Source: Bacteroidales bacterium (GTDB lineage: Bacteria > Bacteroidota > Bacteroidia > Bacteroidales > UBA932). From it: a stretch of 42,770 nucleotides of DNA. The stretch spans positions 1-42,770 of the forward strand of contig JAFQGK010000066.1 of the NCBI GenBank assembly GCA_017398335.1. The letters are read 5' to 3'. Positions 5,356 to 14,281 of the stretch are shown in pieces; positions within the stretch are counted from its first letter, which is position 1; every line of letters begins with the position of its first letter. The translations under genes and the position numbers were made by a program. The notes under the pieces were generated by a model. That model was given only the letters and a program-made list of their open reading frames with translations. It searched no databases and was not told the DNA's origin.

Positions 5356-8300
5356 ATGATTGACAACAGCATAAAGAAAGTCCTCGTGCTCGGTTCGGGA
5401 GCACTCAAGATCGGTCAGGCCGGAGAGTTTGACTATTCAGGATCACAGGCCCTTAAAGCCCTCAGAGAGGAAGGCATCGAGACCATCCTCATCAATCCGA
5501 ATATTGCAACAGTCCAGACATCTGAACAGGTTGCAGACAAGGTATACTTCCTCCCTGTGACAGCATACTTTGTAGAGAAGGTGATCCAGAAGGAAGCTCC
5601 TCAGGGAATCCTTCTTGCCTTCGGTGGTCAGACAGCGCTGAACTGCGGTGTAGCCCTGTATGAGGCAGGAATCCTAGAGAAATATAACGTGAAGGTGCTC
5701 GGTACTCCGGTTCAGGCGATCATGGACACTGAGGACCGTGAATTCTTCAACGCAAAGCTGGCTGAAATCAACGTGAAGACCATCAAGTCACACGCTGTAG
5801 AGACTGTCGAGGCCGCAAAGGAGGCCGCAAATGAGCTCGGATATCCGGTCATCGTCCGTGCTGCATATGCTCTTGGAGGCCTTGGTTCCGGATTCTGTAA
5901 TAACGAAGAAGAACTTGTGACTCTTTGTGAAAGTTCATTCTCATTCTCACCTCAGGTACTCGTCGAGAAGTCACTCAAGGGATGGAAGGAGATCGAATAT
6001 GAAGTGATGCGCGACCGTTATGACAACTGCATCGCCATCTGTAACATGGAGAACTTCGACCCTCTCGGAATCCATACCGGTGAGTCTATCGTTGTCGCTC
6101 CGACCCAGACCCTCAGTGCGAAGGAATGTCAGTTCCTGCACGATCTGGCAATCAAGATGGTACGTCATATCGGCATTGTCGGTGAGTGTAATGTCCAGTA
6201 TGCATACGACACTGACTCAATGGAGTATTATGTGATCGAGATGAACGCCCGTCTCAGCCGCTCATCGGCTCTCGCTTCAAAAGCTACCGGTTTCCCGATC
6301 GCATTCGTTGCTGCAAAGATTGGTCTCGGATACGGACTCTTTGACATAAAGAACTCAGTGACCAAGCAGACTCCTGCATTCTTCGAACCTGCCCTGGACT
6401 ATGTTGTTGCTAAGATCCCACGCTGGGACCTCTCTAAGTTCACCGGCGTATCCCGCAAGATCGGCTCAAGCATGAAGTCTGTGGGTGAGGTTATGTCTCT
6501 CGGACGTAACTTCGAGGAGATCATCCAGAAGGGTCTTCGTATGATCGGTCAGGGTGCAAACGGATTCGTTGGTAACAAGGACATTAAGGTTGATGACATC
6601 GACACAGCTCTTAACGAGCCTACAGACAACCGTATCTTTGTCATCTCTAAGGCTATGCAGGCCGGTTATACAGTGGATCAGATTCATGATCTTACCAAGA
6701 TCGACAAGTGGTTCCTCAATAAGCTCCAGGGCATCGTGAACACTCACAAGGAGATGAGAAAGTACGACAACTGCGAGCAGATGCCGCTTGAACTCCTCAA
6801 GAAGGCCAAGGTTCAGGGCTTCTCTGACGTACAGGTTGCAAATGCATTGTATAAGGGAATGGACAGCGAGATGGCAGAGGACATCGTCCGCGCATTCCGT
6901 AAGTCTAAAGGCATTGTGCCATGCGTTAAGCAGATCGATACCCTCGCAGCAGACTATCCTGCAGCAACAAACTACCTTTATCTGACATATGGCGGTAACT
7001 TCCACGATGTGAAGTACCAGCACGACAAGAACTCTGTGATTGTACTCGGATCGGGTGCTTACCGTATCGGTAGCTCGGTGGAGTTCGACTGGTGTTCTGT
7101 AAACGCTCTTCAGACAATCCGCAATCAGGGATATAGGGGAGTAATGATCAATTACAACCCTGAGACAGTCTCTACTGACTACGATATGTGTGACCGTCTC
7201 TATTTTGATGAGCTTACATTCGAGCGTGTAATGGATATTCATGACCTCGAGAATCCGCATGGAACAGTGGTTTCAGTGGGAGGTCAGATTCCTAACAACC
7301 TTGCACTCCGTCTTGATCAGAATAAGGTGAATATTCTCGGAACAAGAGCGACATCCATCGATAAGGCAGAGGACCGTCACAAGTTCTCGTCTATCGTTGA
7401 TGCCCTCGGTATCGACCAGCCTAAGTGGAAGGAACTTACAAACTTTGACGAGGTTGACCAGTTCATCGAGCAGGTAGGTTTCCCTGTACTCGTCCGTCCT
7501 TCATATGTACTCTCTGGTGCAGCGATGAACGTATGCTACAACCACGAGGAACTCCGTAACTTCCTTGGTCTCGCAGCGGAAGTGTCTGAGAAACATCCAG
7601 TTGTAATGTCTGAATTCATGCAGCGCTGCAAGGAGATCGAGTTCGATGCCGTAGCTGACGGAGGTGAAGTGATTGCCTATGCAATTTCCGAGCATGTGGA
7701 GTTTGCCGGAGTCCACTCCGGTGATGCTACAATTCAGTTCCCTCCACAGAAACTTTATGTAGAGACAGTACGCCGCATCAAGAAGATTGCAAAGAAGATT
7801 GCTTCTGCCCTTGAGATTACAGGACCATTCAATATCCAGTTCCTTGCGAAGGACAACTATATCAAGGTTATCGAGTGTAACCTTCGTGCTTCACGAAGCT
7901 TCCCATTCGTATCCAAGGTGCTTCAGATCAATCTTATCGAGCTTGCAACCAAGGCCATGCTCGGCCTGAAGCCGGCAGCGCCACGCAAGTCTGCCTTTGA
8001 CCTTGACTATGTAGGAATCAAGTCTTCGCAGTTCTCATTCTCACGTCTCCAGCAGGCTGACCCTGTACTTGGAGTGGATATGCACTCTACCGGCGAGGTT
8101 GGATGTCTTGGCGATGACTTCAACGAGGCTCTTCTCAATTCGATGCTGTCGGTAGGTTATGAGATCCCTAAGAAGAACATTCTTGTCTCATCCGGAAATG
8201 CTCTTCAGAAGGCTGATCTTCTCAATGCATGCCATCTTCTCCATGAAAAGGGTTACAATCTTTATGCGACTGAAGGTTCATGCAGATACCTGAATGAGAA

Positions 8301-8592
8301 CGGAATCCCTGCAGAACGCGTAATCTGGCCTACAGAGGCTCAGAATCCGGAGCTGGCAGGTAAGTATAAGCAGGCTATGGATATGCTCGCAAACAAGGAA
8401 ATAGACCTCGTGATAAATATCCCTAAGAACTTCTCACATAGAGAGCTTACAAACGGATATCACGTTCGTCGTGCGGCTATCGACTTCAATATTCCGCTTA
8501 TCACGAATGCCCGTCTGGCAACTGCCTTCATCCGTGCATTCTGCGCAATGTCAATCGACGACATCCAGATCAAGAGCTGGGATCAGTATTGA
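5356..8592 (+). CDS. carB: Carbamoyl-phosphate synthase large subunit, CAD/CPS-I-like
   Basis: The 1078 residues hold two ATP-grasp halves: carboxyphosphate synthesis (about 1-400) and carbamate phosphorylation (about 550-930). Between them is an oligomerisation region, and at the C-terminus an MGS-like allosteric domain (about 940-1078). Motifs such as GSGALKIGQAGEFDYSGSQ, FGGQTALNCGV, YALGGLGSGF, KGWKEIEYEV, GECNVQYA, NARLSRSSALASKATG and KIPRWDLSKF follow the animal CAD and CPS-I sequences as I remember them. The E. coli CarB wording differs (for example GAGPIVIGQACEFDYSG). Both ATP sites look complete, so it should make carbamoyl phosphate if given ammonia. The partner CarA next door lacks glutaminase residues. 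A strong terminator follows. Confidence 0.97.
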   Translation: MIDNSIKKVLVLGSGALKIGQAGEFDYSGSQALKALREEGIETILINPNIATVQTSEQVADKVYFLPVTAYFVEKVIQKEAPQGILLAFGGQTALNCGVALYEAGILEKYNVKVLGTPVQAIMDTEDREFFNAKLAEINVKTIKSHAVETVEAAKEAANELGYPVIVRAAYALGGLGSGFCNNEEELVTLCESSFSFSPQVLVEKSLKGWKEIEYEVMRDRYDNCIAICNMENFDPLGIHTGESIVVAPTQTLSAKECQFLHDLAIKMVRHIGIVGECNVQYAYDTDSMEYYVIEMNARLSRSSALASKATGFPIAFVAAKIGLGYGLFDIKNSVTKQTPAFFEPALDYVVAKIPRWDLSKFTGVSRKIGSSMKSVGEVMSLGRNFEEIIQKGLRMIGQGANGFVGNKDIKVDDIDTALNEPTDNRIFVISKAMQAGYTVDQIHDLTKIDKWFLNKLQGIVNTHKEMRKYDNCEQMPLELLKKAKVQGFSDVQVANALYKGMDSEMAEDIVRAFRKSKGIVPCVKQIDTLAADYPAATNYLYLTYGGNFHDVKYQHDKNSVIVLGSGAYRIGSSVEFDWCSVNALQTIRNQGYRGVMINYNPETVSTDYDMCDRLYFDELTFERVMDIHDLENPHGTVVSVGGQIPNNLALRLDQNKVNILGTRATSIDKAEDRHKFSSIVDALGIDQPKWKELTNFDEVDQFIEQVGFPVLVRPSYVLSGAAMNVCYNHEELRNFLGLAAEVSEKHPVVMSEFMQRCKEIEFDAVADGGEVIAYAISEHVEFAGVHSGDATIQFPPQKLYVETVRRIKKIAKKIASALEITGPFNIQFLAKDNYIKVIECNLRASRSFPFVSKVLQINLIELATKAMLGLKPAAPRKSAFDLDYVGIKSSQFSFSRLQQADPVLGVDMHSTGEVGCLGDDFNEALLNSMLSVGYEIPKKNILVSSGNALQKADLLNACHLLHEKGYNLYATEGSCRYLNENGIPAERVIWPTEAQNPELAGKYKQAMDMLANKEIDLVINIPKNFSHRELTNGYHVRRAAIDFNIPLITNARLATAFIRAFCAMSIDDIQIKSWDQY

Positions 8593-8612
8593 TCTGGTCG
8601 CTTGCGATAATG

Positions 8613-8652
8613 AAAAGGCCCGGCCGAGAATTGAAGGTCGGGCCTTTTTATT
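8613..8652. terminator. Bidirectional terminator between carB and ccsA
   Basis: A stem of about 13 bp (8613-8625 with 8636-8648, one G-T pair) is flanked by A residues on the left and a T run on the right, so it can serve both converging genes. Confidence 0.88.
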
Positions 8653-8658
8653 TACATG

Positions 8659-9438
8659 TTAATTATAGCTATGGATACTGATTCCTTTGGCGGAAGGAAG
8701 GTAGTTTATTCCCCACCAGCACATCTGCAGGCAGATGAATGCAGCAAGTATTATCCATGCCGCGGTCTGCATGTCCTTGCTGTCGGCTTTCCTGTAGTGG
8801 ATATACAGCATATATGCCATCCAGGTGACAGCAGCCCAGGTCTCCTTGGGATCCCACGCCCAATAGTGCCCCCATGCCTCTTTTGCCCATAATGCGCCGA
8901 AGAGCATTCCAAATGTCAGGAATGTCGTTCCTACATATACAAGGTTGTCGGTCAGATTCATCTCTTTTGACGTGATCTTTTCCTTGCGGATAAGAATGAA
9001 CAAGGCCATCACTGCGGCCGCTCCCAGCAGGGCATATGAGAAGATGTATACAATGACATGCGGAGCAAACCAAGGGCTCTGCAGTGCCGGCATGAGTGTC
9101 TTTGAATGGATTTCCGGCTTGAACAGATTGACGCAAATGAATACCAGAGCCATCATTGTGCTGAATGAAAGTATCCATTTGTATCTCCATCTGCTGTATA
9201 CGATTATTCCAGCTACAGGCATGAAGAATGAGTACCAAAGGCGGGTTTCACCCATTGTCCTGAGCGGCGGCCTTTCCAGAGAAATCCACATTCCAAGTAT
9301 GAAATAGAAGAAAACAGCAATTCCGAGTAGTGTGAAGCCATATACCTGCGCCTTTTTCCCTTTCCATGCAAAGAAAGCACCGAGACACCAGCAGATGAAT
9401 GCAGGTATTGCAAACCATATGAATGAATTCCAGCCCAT
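8659..9438 (-). CDS. ccsA: Cytochrome c assembly protein CcsA/ResC-like
   Basis: This 259-residue integral membrane protein has about eight hydrophobic segments. It carries the heme-handling WWD signature WGHYWAWDPKETWA, with candidate heme-ligand His residues in neighbouring loops (for example APHVIVYIFSYALLG). With ResB it forms the System II machine that moves heme across the membrane and attaches it to apocytochrome c. It starts one base after the stop of ccsB, with AGGAGG just ahead of the ATG inside the end of ccsB, so the two are translationally coupled. Typical clients in Bacteroidales would be the NrfHA nitrite reductase; no client gene lies in this window. Confidence 0.9.
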   Translation of the reverse strand: MGWNSFIWFAIPAFICWCLGAFFAWKGKKAQVYGFTLLGIAVFFYFILGMWISLERPPLRTMGETRLWYSFFMPVAGIIVYSRWRYKWILSFSTMMALVFICVNLFKPEIHSKTLMPALQSPWFAPHVIVYIFSYALLGAAAVMALFILIRKEKITSKEMNLTDNLVYVGTTFLTFGMLFGALWAKEAWGHYWAWDPKETWAAVTWMAYMLYIHYRKADSKDMQTAAWIILAAFICLQMCWWGINYLPSAKGISIHSYN

Positions 9439-9439
9439 A

Positions 9440-10627
9440 TCAGTCCTCCTTTATCGGTTTAGGTGCCATGAAGAGCATCAGGCATAATGCTCCGGCAAGC
9501 ATAAGAAATATTCCGCAGTATACAGCAGGCAGCCACGGGTCCTTCACCAGTTCAAAAATACTGGTCGTGCTCCATCTTCCCATCTTTTTGTCGTAGCTGT
9601 ACTGGTATATCTTCCATCCGTTAATCTTCATGGGCTTGTTTACTTCAACTACACCGCTGACGTTCTTTCCGTCTTCAGTATGTACAGATATTTCTGAAGC
9701 ATATCGTTTTGGTGCCCTTTCCGGCATTATGACAGAGTATCTCTCATCCAGAGGCAAAGTCTTCGCCGGGAAGGCATAGCTGCCGCAGGATACCCATCCT
9801 ACCCTTGTCTTGTCGTCTTTTACAGCCATGATCAGCATTGCGGTAGTTGCGCCTGAAGAGTTCCATTGTTCGTAACGGATTCCATCTTCATCATGAATGA
9901 GGGCGGCATCATCAATTTTCTTCTTTACCTTTATCTTCCATCCAGCGTGTTCGCCTTCTTCCAGAACCCTCTCTTCCATGTGGTCGGCCAGCAGGAGCTG
10001 AGGCGGATATTCATCAATCGTGAAATTGTGAAGTGCTATCGTAAAGTCCAGATCAACGGTATCTCCCTTCTTGTCCAGAGCCCTCCATTCAGGTTTGTCT
10101 GTCTTTGCCGTCATCTGCAGTTTCTGCATGTCTGCATTGCCAAGTGTGGCGCAGACCATAGCCATGAACAGGCCGAGATGGTTAAGAATGAATGGTATTT
10201 CCCTGACTCTGAAGTGCATGATTCTCTTCAATGTGACTGATCCTGCAATCAATGCCATCCATGTATATATAAGGACGAATGGCCAGAAGGTCAGCATCTG
10301 TGAAAGCCAAGGAATACCGCCGCGTTCTGTCTGGACGGTCAGTCCCATGATGATGGTAAGTCCCAATGCATATGCAATTGATGGTATGGCAGCCTGAATA
10401 TGCATCATCCATTCAAAGACATATACCTTTGCTCTCAGACAGTACATGATGCCTATGGTACTAAGCAGGACGAGAAGTATGATTATATTTATCGGCCATG
10501 AGAAGATGCTCCATTTTATCGGCCCTATGGCCAGCTGGAGCAGAATGCCGACAGCAATAAGGCCTCCACCTATGATGAAGCCTTCTGCTGATTTCCAAGG
10601 TTTATTCCACATATGTTTATTCTCCAT
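9440..10627 (-). CDS. ccsB: Cytochrome c biogenesis protein ResB/CcsB-like
   Basis: The 395-residue protein has four N-terminal membrane segments within about the first 170 residues. A large periplasmic domain follows (LDFTIALHNFTIDEYPPQ, with NKPMKINGWKIYQYSYDK near its end), then a last membrane segment (VYCGIFLMLAGALCLMLFM). This is the ResB plan, though the N-terminal part is longer than in many ResB proteins. The motif 'P..INGW.IYQ.SYD' is typical of the family. It is the System II partner of CcsA directly downstream. I see no good promoter directly upstream, so it may be co-transcribed with the EamA transporter gene 42 bases ahead. Confidence 0.85.
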   Translation of the reverse strand: MENKHMWNKPWKSAEGFIIGGGLIAVGILLQLAIGPIKWSIFSWPINIIILLVLLSTIGIMYCLRAKVYVFEWMMHIQAAIPSIAYALGLTIIMGLTVQTERGGIPWLSQMLTFWPFVLIYTWMALIAGSVTLKRIMHFRVREIPFILNHLGLFMAMVCATLGNADMQKLQMTAKTDKPEWRALDKKGDTVDLDFTIALHNFTIDEYPPQLLLADHMEERVLEEGEHAGWKIKVKKKIDDAALIHDEDGIRYEQWNSSGATTAMLIMAVKDDKTRVGWVSCGSYAFPAKTLPLDERYSVIMPERAPKRYASEISVHTEDGKNVSGVVEVNKPMKINGWKIYQYSYDKKMGRWSTTSIFELVKDPWLPAVYCGIFLMLAGALCLMLFMAPKPIKED

Positions 10628-10669
10628 AGCGTGTAAATTTAGTTTTTTTTTTCACAAGGGCAATGATTC

Positions 10670-11572
10670 TCAATGACTTGCTGAGCGGCTACGGCTTACA
10701 ATCACCACTCCTCCGAAGACGAGGCCTGCAGCGAGGACTTTCTGCCATGTAAGTGTATCCATTCCAATGATGATTGCTATGCCAGTGGCTATGATGGGCT
10801 GTATATAGCTGTACATGCTGACGAGAGTCGGTCTGATGCGTTTCTGTCCGAACGGGATGAGGAAATAACTGACGAAGGTGGCAAATATGATGAGGAAACC
10901 CAGTTCCATCAGCTGAGGAGCTGGAATTGAACTCCATGACAGTGTGACTATTTCCTTGGCTGATACCGGCAGTGACATGACGGTTGCAAACAGAAATATC
11001 CATTTCATGAATGTCACGACTGAATATTTGGAAATCAGCGGCTTGAATATTCCTAGATATAATGAGAAACTCAGGCTGTTCAGAATCATAAGCACTATAC
11101 CTGAAAAAGAATTCTCTGAAGCTCCGTTATGGGCTCCTACACTGTTGATTATCAGGAATATGATGCCGAAGAGACTTATGCTGACTCCGCAGGCTTTCTT
11201 TGCAGTGACAGGCTCCTTTATGGCCATTGCCGCTATCAGCATCGTGTAGATCGGAGACATGGCGCTGATGATGGAACATGACATCGGCGTCACGGACGGA
11301 ATAGCTATAAGGAAGGTGAGCTGGGTCAGGAAGAAACCAAGAAATGAAGCTGCGAATATCTTTATATAGTCTTTCTTATCCACCTCTTCCTTTGGCTGGA
11401 AAAGTGAAATGAACCAGAACAGCAGGCCGGCGCCTATGGATCGAAGAGTGAACAGTGCAATAGGGGAGATGAGATGTCCACCCGTAAGATCCTTACATAC
11501 AATGATATTGATGCCGAAGATGGCATATGCTGCGAAGCAGGCAAGATGACCTGCCAGACTGTTTCTGCTCAT
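10670..11572 (-). CDS. EamA/DMT-family transporter
   Basis: This 300-residue protein has about ten hydrophobic segments in two repeated EamA halves. The first starts LAGHLACFAAYAIFGINIIV with the typical FTLRSIGAGLLFW. The second starts near NSFSGIVLMILNSLSFSLY and includes the typical PIIATGIAIIIGMDTLTWQK. It is an inner membrane drug/metabolite-type exporter or permease; the substrate cannot be told from sequence. TAAATTTG on the minus strand at 11601-11608 is a good -7 element for it. Confidence 0.9.
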   Translation of the reverse strand: MSRNSLAGHLACFAAYAIFGINIIVCKDLTGGHLISPIALFTLRSIGAGLLFWFISLFQPKEEVDKKDYIKIFAASFLGFFLTQLTFLIAIPSVTPMSCSIISAMSPIYTMLIAAMAIKEPVTAKKACGVSISLFGIIFLIINSVGAHNGASENSFSGIVLMILNSLSFSLYLGIFKPLISKYSVVTFMKWIFLFATVMSLPVSAKEIVTLSWSSIPAPQLMELGFLIIFATFVSYFLIPFGQKRIRPTLVSMYSYIQPIIATGIAIIIGMDTLTWQKVLAAGLVFGGVVIVSRSRSASH

Positions 11573-11600
11573 AACTCTTACTACTACTTATAACCATCGG

Positions 11601-11608
11601 CAAATTTA
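11601..11608 (-). promoter_or_regulatory. -7 promoter element of the EamA gene
   Basis: TAAATTTG on the minus strand matches TAnnTTTG exactly, 29 bases before the ATG. No clear -33 TTTG is found, so confidence is modest. Confidence 0.4.
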
Positions 11609-11695
11609 AGAAGAATATCCTTTAAATCTTACATAAATATCCGAAGGCATAGAAATTGACAATCAACCGACAGTGTTTAATTAATTATTAGTGTT

Positions 11696-12244
11696 ATGAA
11701 GAAGATTTTTTTAGCAATGTCCGTTGTGGCTATGATGGTTGCAATGACATCCTGCAGGAATGGAGAGGAAGTCGGCAAGGCAATGGCTGATCCGGAAAAG
11801 CAGGAAAGGGAGTTTCTGAGAGATGCGGTAAGACATCGCAGTCCTGACGTACAGAGGGTGGATCTGATAGGAAATTCGGTAGTTTATACGCATATATACG
11901 ATGGAATTATCGATGTAAAGACTTATACCTATGACGGAGATGTATGCGTTGAGGCGGAACGTGTCTATACATTCCCTGATCAGATGAGTGCTTTACGTCA
12001 TTACAGAAGAGCTGTGGAACAGGCTGATCTTTATGATAATATCGAATTGTTCAACGATCGGGTGAAATACGATCTGAAGGAAGCCCAGCATAAGCTTGAG
12101 ACGAAAGGTCTGACAAAGGAGCAGCTCAAGGCTAAGTTCGACAAGCAGCTCTCGGATGCAAAGGCGGATCTCAAGAAGGACGGGCAGCGCATTGAAAAGG
12201 ATATGAAATGCTGCGACAAGAAAGGCAAATGTGATAAGAAGTAG
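11696..12244 (+). CDS. Small lysine-rich lipoprotein of unknown function
   Basis: The 182-residue product begins with a signal peptide ending in a lipobox, MVAMTSC, so the mature protein would be anchored at Cys20. The middle is predicted to be a small mixed domain (VVYTHIYDGIIDVKTYTYDGDVCVEAERVYTFPDQ). From about residue 120 it is a charged helix (KEAQHKLETKGLTKEQLKAK). The end is a Cys/Lys-rich tail, CCDKKGKCDKK. I do not recognise a family. The tail could bind metal or form disulfides. The gene stands alone between divergent and convergent neighbours. Confidence 0.85.
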   Translation: MKKIFLAMSVVAMMVAMTSCRNGEEVGKAMADPEKQEREFLRDAVRHRSPDVQRVDLIGNSVVYTHIYDGIIDVKTYTYDGDVCVEAERVYTFPDQMSALRHYRRAVEQADLYDNIELFNDRVKYDLKEAQHKLETKGLTKEQLKAKFDKQLSDAKADLKKDGQRIEKDMKCCDKKGKCDKK

Positions 12245-12249
12245 GCCTG

Positions 12250-12319
12250 TATATATAAAGAGACTGTTGATTTTTACGACATGCCACCCTCGGCTAAATC
12301 AACAGTCTCTCTATATATA
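12250..12319. terminator. Long bidirectional terminator between lipoprotein gene and rho
   Basis: A 24-base arm (12250-12273) pairs with 12296-12319 with a single mismatch around a 22-base loop. It sits exactly between two converging genes. It is much longer than the other terminators in the window. Confidence 0.85.
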
Positions 12320-12332
12320 ATATATTAATAGA

Positions 12333-14114
12333 TTACATATCGTCCTTGTCCATATTCTGGAGAAGGGCATCGTTTGTACCCCATCTGTTCATTCTGTTCT
12401 GAAGAAGTTCCATAGCTTCGATGCAGTTCATGTCTGCAAGGAACTTCCTGAGGATCCAGATACGGTTGGCAAGTGCCGGAGAGTACAGCAGGTCGTCTCG
12501 ACGCGTACTTGAAAGTGTGACGTCCACTGCCGGGAAGATACGCTTGTTGGAAAGTCTTCTGTCAAGCTGAAGCTCCATGTTACCTGTGCCCTTGAACTCC
12601 TCGAAGATAACTTCATCCATTTTTGAACCGGTCTCGGTAAGAGCTGTCGCAAGAATAGTGAGAGAACCGCCGTTCTCGATGTTACGTGCAGCACCGAAGA
12701 ATCTCTTTGGCTTGTGAAGGGCATTCGCATCGACACCACCGGAAAGAACCTTGCCTGATGCAGGCTGGACTGTGTTATATGCACGTGCAAGTCGTGTGAT
12801 CGAGTCAAGAAGGATAACGACATCATGGCCGCATTCCACCATTCTCTTAGCCTTCTCAAGAACCATGTTAGCTACTTTCACATGGCGCTCTGCCGGTTCG
12901 TCGAATGTAGAGGCGACAACTTCTGCCTTTACACTTCTGGCCATGTCCGTAACTTCCTCAGGACGCTCGTCGATGAGGAGCACGATCATATAAACCTCAG
13001 GATGATTGTCTGCAATTGCATTGGCGATAGACTTGAGCAGCATGGTCTTACCTGTCTTAGGCTGTGCCACGATGAGACCGCGCTGGCCTTTGCCTATAGG
13101 AGTGAACATGTCCACGATTCTGCAGGACATATCGTTGTGACCGTTTCCAAGAAGATTGAACTTCTCTTCAGGAAAAAGAGGTGTCAGGAAGTCGAAAGGA
13201 ATTCTGTCTCTGATAAATTCTGGAGTACGTCCGTTGATGTATTTGATACGTACGAGCGGGAAATATTTGTCACCTGCCTTAGGAGGACGGATTTCTCCTG
13301 TCACAGTATCACCGGTCTTCAACGCATGCTGCTTGATCTGATACTGAGATACATATATGTCGTCAGGAGAGTTAAGATAATTATAGTCTGATGAACGAAG
13401 GAAACCATAACCGTCAGGCATGATCTCCAGAACACCGGTAGCCTCGACAACACCCTCGAACTCATATACACGCTTCTGCTGCTTCTTGTGATCTTCAGTT
13501 TTCTTCTGTTCCTCCGGTTCTTTATGTGTTTCAGGCTTGTTCTGTTCCTCTTGAGCCGGAATCTGTGCCGGAGCCTGTGCAGTTGGCGCCTGAGCGGAAT
13601 TTTTCTTTATTCTCTCTCTCTTCTGTCTCGGCTTCTGCTTATCGCCGTTTTCTTCGCTTGTCTTAACCTCCGGAACTTTCGGCTCTTCGGCCTTTTCTAC
13701 ATCAGTAACCGGTGCTGGTGCAGGAACTGGTGCAGGAGCTGGTGCAGGTGCGGCTGCTTCAGCATTCTTAGGCTTGCGTCCCCTCTTCTTCTGCTGCTGT
13801 GGAGCCTTCACCTCGGGTTTCTCCTCAGGAACAGCCTCTGTCTTGACTTCTTCTGAAGGCTTCTCTACAATTTTCGCTTCTTTTGGAGCTTTCTCTACCT
13901 TTTCTGCAGGTTTGTCGGTTTTCTTAGGACGACCTCTCTTCGGCTTTTCGGCCTTGACAGGTGCATTCTTTGCGTTTCTCTCAGCTTCTCTGTCCAGAAT
14001 CGCATATACGAGATCGTCTTTTTCAAGACGTTTGAATCCTTTGATTTCAAGCTCTGAAGCAAGGGAACGGAGCTGCTCCAATTCCATCTCTTTCAGGTCA
14101 AAAATATTATGCAT
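12333..14114 (-). CDS. rho: Transcription termination factor Rho with long disordered insert
   Basis: Rho is a hexameric RNA helicase that ends transcription. The N-terminal Rho-N helix bundle (about 1-48, [20 protein letters not shown]) is followed by about 170 residues of low-complexity sequence rich in Lys, Glu, Pro and Ala. That region holds two AT-hook-like motifs ([15 protein letters not shown]) and a Pro-Ala run ([12 protein letters not shown]). Then come the RNA-binding CSD ([14 protein letters not shown]) and the ATPase with Walker A AQPKTGKT, Walker [17 protein letters not shown] and the Q/R loops ([21 protein letters not shown]). At 593 residues it exceeds E. coli Rho (419) because of the insert. 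A similar insert in Bacteroides Rho has been reported to drive phase separation. A -7 element is at 14211-14218. Confidence 0.97.
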   Translation of the reverse strand: MHNIFDLKEMELEQLRSLASELEIKGFKRLEKDDLVYAILDREAERNAKNAPVKAEKPKRGRPKKTDKPAEKVEKAPKEAKIVEKPSEEVKTEAVPEEKPEVKAPQQQKKRGRKPKNAEAAAPAPAPAPVPAPAPVTDVEKAEEPKVPEVKTSEENGDKQKPRQKRERIKKNSAQAPTAQAPAQIPAQEEQNKPETHKEPEEQKKTEDHKKQQKRVYEFEGVVEATGVLEIMPDGYGFLRSSDYNYLNSPDDIYVSQYQIKQHALKTGDTVTGEIRPPKAGDKYFPLVRIKYINGRTPEFIRDRIPFDFLTPLFPEEKFNLLGNGHNDMSCRIVDMFTPIGKGQRGLIVAQPKTGKTMLLKSIANAIADNHPEVYMIVLLIDERPEEVTDMARSVKAEVVASTFDEPAERHVKVANMVLEKAKRMVECGHDVVILLDSITRLARAYNTVQPASGKVLSGGVDANALHKPKRFFGAARNIENGGSLTILATALTETGSKMDEVIFEEFKGTGNMELQLDRRLSNKRIFPAVDVTLSSTRRDDLLYSPALANRIWILRKFLADMNCIEAMELLQNRMNRWGTNDALLQNMDKDDM

Positions 14115-14146
14115 AGTTAATTAAATGATTTACAAATCAAATGAAA

Positions 14147-14166
14147 TACCCGATGGCGGGGAATGA
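14147..14166. repeat. Intergenic palindrome, variant copy 4 (rho leader)
   Basis: ACCCGATGGCGGGGAATGATGA holds CCCGA and CGGGG arms with a short centre and the GGGAATGA ending of copy 1. It is a diverged member of the same dispersed family and lies in the presumed 5' leader of rho. Confidence 0.45.
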
Positions 14167-14210
14167 TGATCAGTTAAATGAGTGTGCAATCCTTGAAAAG
14201 GAAATAATGA

Positions 14211-14218
14211 CAAATATA
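14211..14218 (-). promoter_or_regulatory. -7 promoter element of rho
   Basis: TATATTTG on the minus strand is an exact TAnnTTTG, giving a leader of about 90 bases before the rho ATG. The -33 element is not obvious. Confidence 0.4.
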
Positions 14219-14281
14219 ACGAAAAAAATCAATATCCGTATCAGGTTTCTGCTAAAACTTACAAAATCTCTGCCAAGCTGT

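Noticed and set aside
6466-7260. 264-codon open frame on the minus strand inside carB
   Set aside because: It lies fully within a well-conserved gene on the other strand, has no recognisable motif, and is an expected by-product of the codon pattern of carB.
12250-12319. Long hairpin considered as a small RNA or MITE
   Set aside because: Its exact place between two converging genes and its near-perfect stem fit a shared terminator; no second copy was seen in the window.
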